From positions 1 to 42,729 of the forward strand of contig JALEOD010000040.1 of assembly GCA_022767345.1 (NCBI GenBank): a stretch of DNA of 42,729 nt, in the 5' to 3' direction. A program made the position numbers and the translations under genes. The notes under the pieces were generated by a model. The model did no database searches. It was not told the DNA's origin and saw only the letters and a program-made list of their open reading frames with translations. This document shows, piece after piece, positions 40,371 through 42,729 of this stretch. Source of the DNA: Emergencia sp. GTDB taxonomy: Bacteria; Bacillota; Clostridia; Peptostreptococcales; Anaerovoracaceae. The stretch's first letter is position 1. Each line of letters starts with the position of its first letter.

Positions 40371-40543
40371 CGGCGATGCCAAAATCGGCACCGCCTATTT
40401 CTTTCGTTTTACACCCTAATCTATTCAATATATCCTGCTCTATACAAAGCAAGAAAGCTACCTTTTCCCTAAATCAAGGGGACTGCTTCCATACGTCATG
40501 TTAGAAGCAGTCCTTCTGCTTTATAGTGCTGCCAAAGCAGCAC
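40371..40543. repeat. Three palindromes between the methylase and SSB-like genes
   Basis: GGCGATGCC-AAAAT-CGGCACCGCC-type repeat with one mismatch (about 40372-40395), GGACTGCTTC (40480-40489) / GAAGCAGTCC (40504-40513), and GTGCTGC (40526-40532) / GCAGCAC (40537-40543). No gene is seen in 40355-40552. The last two directly follow the SSB-like stop in transcription order. Confidence 0.65.
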
Positions 40544-40552
40544 CGGCACATT

Positions 40553-40852
40553 TTATTCGCTTTCCTCATCGTAATCGAAATCAAATACAGTTACCAACAC
40601 ATAAAGCCTTTCCTTGTCTTTATTATAGTTGTTTTCAATCTTGCCTTTTGATATAACAATCCTGTCCTTATCCGAGAGACCTAACGCTTTTTCATAAGCA
40701 TCTCCCACAAATCTTGCTCGCCATGAACAGTATTGATTATTACCGTTCTGATCTTTTCCCTCATAGGTGCTGATGTTTGCTGCCACCGTATTCTTACGAT
40801 TCTCTTCCTTCTTTGCTTCAAATACTGTTGCCTTTACCTTTCCAAGTTTCAT
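40553..40852 (-). CDS. SSB-like OB-fold protein
   Basis: 99 residues. The pattern of short beta segments (KLGKVKATVFEAKK, TVAANISTYEGKD, QYCSWRARFVGDAYEKAL, DRIVISKGKIE, RLYVLVTVFDFDY) with an acidic C-terminal tail (FDYDEESE) resembles single-stranded-DNA-binding OB folds found in conjugative elements. AAAGGAG precedes the ATG. It could coat transferred single strands. Family not proven. Confidence 0.6.
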   Translation of the reverse strand: MKLGKVKATVFEAKKEENRKNTVAANISTYEGKDQNGNNQYCSWRARFVGDAYEKALGLSDKDRIVISKGKIENNYNKDKERLYVLVTVFDFDYDEESE

Positions 40853-40867
40853 TTGTTTCTCCTTTCT

Positions 40868-40890
40868 GGCGGGGAATATCTCTCCCCGCC
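40868..40890. repeat. Intergenic palindrome
   Basis: GGCGGGGA (40868-40875) / TCCCCGCC (40883-40890), 7-nt loop, just upstream of the SSB-like ribosome site. Confidence 0.7.
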
Positions 40891-40905
40891 TGTCACATGA
40901 TTCCT

Positions 40906-41094
40906 TTATTTTTCATAAATTGAAAATCCGTCTGTCGCATTACCATAACATCTGAACCGGCATACATCTCCGCCAATCGAAACAGTCATTTCATAAAAAT
41001 CTGGTGCATCATACTCCTCTAAGATATAGTCAAAATCCCTTTGCTCCAAAAGATGCTTTCTCCGTGCATTTCCCGTTACTGTTCCTCTACGCAT
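40906..41094 (-). CDS. 62-residue hypothetical protein
   Basis: Basic N-terminus (MRRGTVTGNARRKHLLEQRDFDYILEEYD) and a beta-rich C-terminus (YEMTVSIGGDVCRFRCYGNATDGFSIYEK). GGAGGA lies about 5 nt before the ATG. Overlaps the upstream 52-residue gene by 19 bp. Not recognised; typical of small genes in Firmicutes transfer elements. Confidence 0.65.
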   Translation of the reverse strand: MRRGTVTGNARRKHLLEQRDFDYILEEYDAPDFYEMTVSIGGDVCRFRCYGNATDGFSIYEK

Positions 41095-41234
41095 TTTTGT
41101 TCCTCCTTCACTTTCCGCTCATTTAGATCATTTGCCCGTTTTAGTTCCACTGTCAATTTCTCAATTACATCAATCAACTCTGGTACAACATAGCTTGTAA
41201 AATTATATCCTGCCACTGTATCAAAAAAGTTCAT
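41076..41234 (-). CDS. 52-residue hypothetical protein
   Basis: The ATG at 41234 has AAAGGAGTG upstream; the frame is open 46 codons further but crosses a palindrome and has no ribosome site. The product starts MNFFDTVAGYNFTSYVVPEL and continues as one charged helix (IEKLTVELKRANDLNERKVKEE), a likely coiled coil. Function unknown. Confidence 0.6.
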   Translation of the reverse strand: MNFFDTVAGYNFTSYVVPELIDVIEKLTVELKRANDLNERKVKEEQKCVEEQ

Positions 41235-41257
41235 AGTCTCACTCCTTTTCCCTTTCT

Positions 41258-41279
41258 GCCAGGGATATGCCGCCCTGGC
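41258..41279. repeat. Intergenic palindrome
   Basis: GCCAGGG (41258-41264) / CCCTGGC (41273-41279), 8-nt loop, just upstream of the ribosome site of the 52-residue gene. Confidence 0.65.
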
Positions 41280-41313
41280 TCGGCTTGTCTCACATTTTAC
41301 TTTCCTGGCTTCC

Positions 41314-41445
41314 TTACATTGTTTTTCTGCGTCTCGCCCGTTTTCTGCAATGCATTGTATCAACAATAGCACATAGGATTATGGCTGCAAATGCACTCCA
41401 CAGAAGCCAGAACCTTGTTACTAACAGTATCAAGATTCCGTCCAT
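41314..41445 (-). CDS. 43-residue membrane protein
   Basis: The ATG at 41445 follows AAAGGAGGACAACAGG. The first 30 residues are hydrophobic (GILILLVTRFWLLWSAFAAI, then ILCAIVDTM) and the tail is strongly basic (HCRKRARRRKT). A single-pass, N-out or N-in small membrane protein in the transfer element. Function unknown. Confidence 0.6.
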   Translation of the reverse strand: MDGILILLVTRFWLLWSAFAAIILCAIVDTMHCRKRARRRKTM

Positions 41446-41460
41446 CCTGTTGTCCTCCTT

Positions 41461-41835
41461 TCTCCGGCATTGTTACCGGCACCTTCTGACCAGCCCCGGC
41501 TGATCACTTTTGATAGTTGCGAAAAGAGGACGCCGCAGGCGGCCCACTGGAAAGAGCAGAGGCATAGGGGGCAGACTTGCCGGTGGAGATTTGCCCTTAG
41601 GGCAAATACAACCGCTCGCCCCTTGCCGATGGGATTGGAAGTGATATAATGAGCAACCAAAAGTGGTCAGATAGATAAAAAACTTCGTGAAGTTTCCTTT
41701 TTTATCAGGGCTGCTATTTGCTGCCCTGATTTCCGGACGAAGGATGCAGCCTTCGTCCGGCACTTTTCAGACAGGCTTTTTTATTTGTCAGAGCATTGAG
41801 GGGATTTCTCCCCCCTTGCTCATAGTAGCCTTTCC
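41461..41835. other. Hairpin-rich region without a secure gene
   Basis: Perfect inverted repeats: GCCGC / GCGGC (41532-41543), ATTTGCCC / GGGCAAAT (41589-41607), AAACTTC / GAAGTTT (41680-41695, with T runs on both strands, a two-way terminator), ATCAGGGC / GCCCTGAT (41704-41730), and CCGGACGAAGG / CCTTCGTCCGG (41733-41760). A plus-strand promoter-like TTGCCG-N16-TATAAT with TGA extended -10 (41623-41650) points at the hairpin at 41680, so a short RNA of about 45 nt is possible. Confidence 0.5.
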
Positions 41836-42696
41836 CTATGCGATTCTGACTGTCTTTGTTTGACTATCGTAGAGGTAAACAGTGTCTGACAGATAAATAT
41901 CTGGCTCAATTGCCGTTCTATTGAATTCCCAGAGCGCTACCTCCAATGCTTCTTTGTCCCATTTACTTGCTGGCATAATGATGAGTTCATGAATAGAGGA
42001 AAGTATAATATAAAAATCTCCCCTTATCCTTTCTGCAAATTGCCCCAATCTTTCTGTATCCAAAAGGACTGTCGCACCATATATAAAATTGGAAGATATG
42101 AAAATCATATCAATATCATCCTCACTATCCATTATTTTTTCTTTAATTGGCAAAATACGGTTCAGATTTCGCCTTGCCATTTGATAAAGTTCTTCCTCTT
42201 CCATACCCATATCGCCTGCCAGACCATTTGTTACCAATGCCGAACTTTCATCGTCAAACATGACACGATAGATAATAGCCAGGTCGAGATACTCTCTATG
42301 TGGCATATTTTTCAGCATCTCCCTGTTTTTATCCGCATTTACCAGTTGACACATAACCAGTTCCTTTAATTTGGTCTTATCCTCTAGATTTCTTGGAATT
42401 TCCTGCGCAATCTTCAAGCTGGAGGTGAGAATATCCCAAAATTTTCTTAACACAGTCTCTATGATGTCCTTTTCCGAATAATCACCTTTCTCCATTTCCT
42501 CATGGTATGCAATGTACATATCTTGTACATATACCACGGGCTGACATGATGGATTCTGCCTTTTTCCAAGACTTACGTAGTCCAACTGCTGGTTGACTTT
42601 GTAGTTCTGTCCTTCCGACAGAATATACTCTTGCTCCTTTGCCTTCTCCTGCATCCATTTCATCACCTCTGCCTTAAATTCTTCAAAACTCTTCAT
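41836..42696 (-). CDS. DUF5688 family protein
   Basis: 286 residues from the ATG at 42696 (GGAGGA upstream; the ATG at 42708 is part of that site). It matches the DUF5688 proteins common in Lachnospiraceae transfer elements: MKSFEEFKAEVMKWM at the start, LVNADKNREMLKNMPHREYLDLAIIYRVMFDDESSALVTNGL in the middle (about 126-168), then MGMEEEELYQMARRN and a C-terminal half with FIYGATVLLD and YIILSSIHELIIMPAS. No biochemical role is known. It is the last complete gene before the right edge. Confidence 0.8.
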   Translation of the reverse strand: MKSFEEFKAEVMKWMQEKAKEQEYILSEGQNYKVNQQLDYVSLGKRQNPSCQPVVYVQDMYIAYHEEMEKGDYSEKDIIETVLRKFWDILTSSLKIAQEIPRNLEDKTKLKELVMCQLVNADKNREMLKNMPHREYLDLAIIYRVMFDDESSALVTNGLAGDMGMEEEELYQMARRNLNRILPIKEKIMDSEDDIDMIFISSNFIYGATVLLDTERLGQFAERIRGDFYIILSSIHELIIMPASKWDKEALEVALWEFNRTAIEPDIYLSDTVYLYDSQTKTVRIA

Positions 42697-42729
42697 GTTT
42701 TCCTCCATTTCCGCCTATAGGCTTTTAAA

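Noticed and set aside
41473-41763. 96-codon minus-strand frame in the hairpin-rich region
   Set aside because: It consists mainly of translated palindromes, and no ribosome site precedes it.

Overview
The window comes from a spore-forming member of the Clostridia (Firmicutes). It carries spoIIGA-sigE-sigG, spmA/spmB, a spoIIG-type Spo0A promoter, Gram-positive Shine-Dalgarno sequences before nearly every start, and a sortase-type surface protein. Local sigma-54 promoters next to amino-acid and dipeptide genes suggest an amino-acid-fermenting anaerobe (Anaerovoracaceae- or Lachnospiraceae-like). The genus cannot be fixed from the sequence alone. No rRNA, tRNA or CRISPR array was seen.

Region 1 (1-8178, all minus strand): sporulation sigma genes; two small tail-anchored-type proteins with dapF and a zinc-ribbon protein; then spmA-spmB-LD-carboxypeptidase-lysA. 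Region 2 (8179-16778): genes for cell-wall peptide and D-amino-acid metabolism (two small membrane proteins, a VanX-type D-Ala-D-Ala dipeptidase, an M19 dipeptidase, an M20 amidohydrolase, alanine racemase), a sigma-54 activator, and a DUF3842 protein. Five good -24/-12 (sigma-54) promoter matches precede these transcription units and the spmA operon, four of them as two back-to-back pairs. This looks like a local sigma-54 regulon for peptidoglycan-derived dipeptides.

Region 3 (17086-25168, minus): larE-larB-larC for the nickel-pincer cofactor, followed without gaps by a complete Dpp/Nik-type ABC transporter (two permeases, binding protein, fused double ATPase). The lactate racemase apoprotein LarA is not present. 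The operon has a sigma-A promoter and a leader ending in a terminator-like hairpin. Region 4 (25305-28266, minus): a pantothenate operon, panG-like-panB-panC-panD.

Region 5 (28721-32473, minus): a 1155-residue VWA/Cna-B cell-wall-anchored protein. Its leader holds two c-di-GMP-I-like aptamers in tandem and an open reading frame through the second aptamer that overlaps the start by ATGA. Its promoter has consensus -35 and -10 boxes, with a run of nine G in the 18-bp spacer, the arrangement expected of a phase-variable promoter. An IS30-family element lies next to it. I consider this the most notable system in the window.

Region 6 (34046-42696, minus): part of a mobilizable or conjugative element. 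It holds a MobP-type relaxase fused to about 900 residues of Sel1 repeats (342-bp tandem DNA repeats), two relaxosome-type proteins, an oriT-like cruciform, a PD-(D/E)XK-like protein, a DNA methyltransferase with a C-terminal winged helix, an SSB-like protein, several very small genes, and a DUF5688 protein. The genes are separated by short perfect palindromes. The element runs off the right end.
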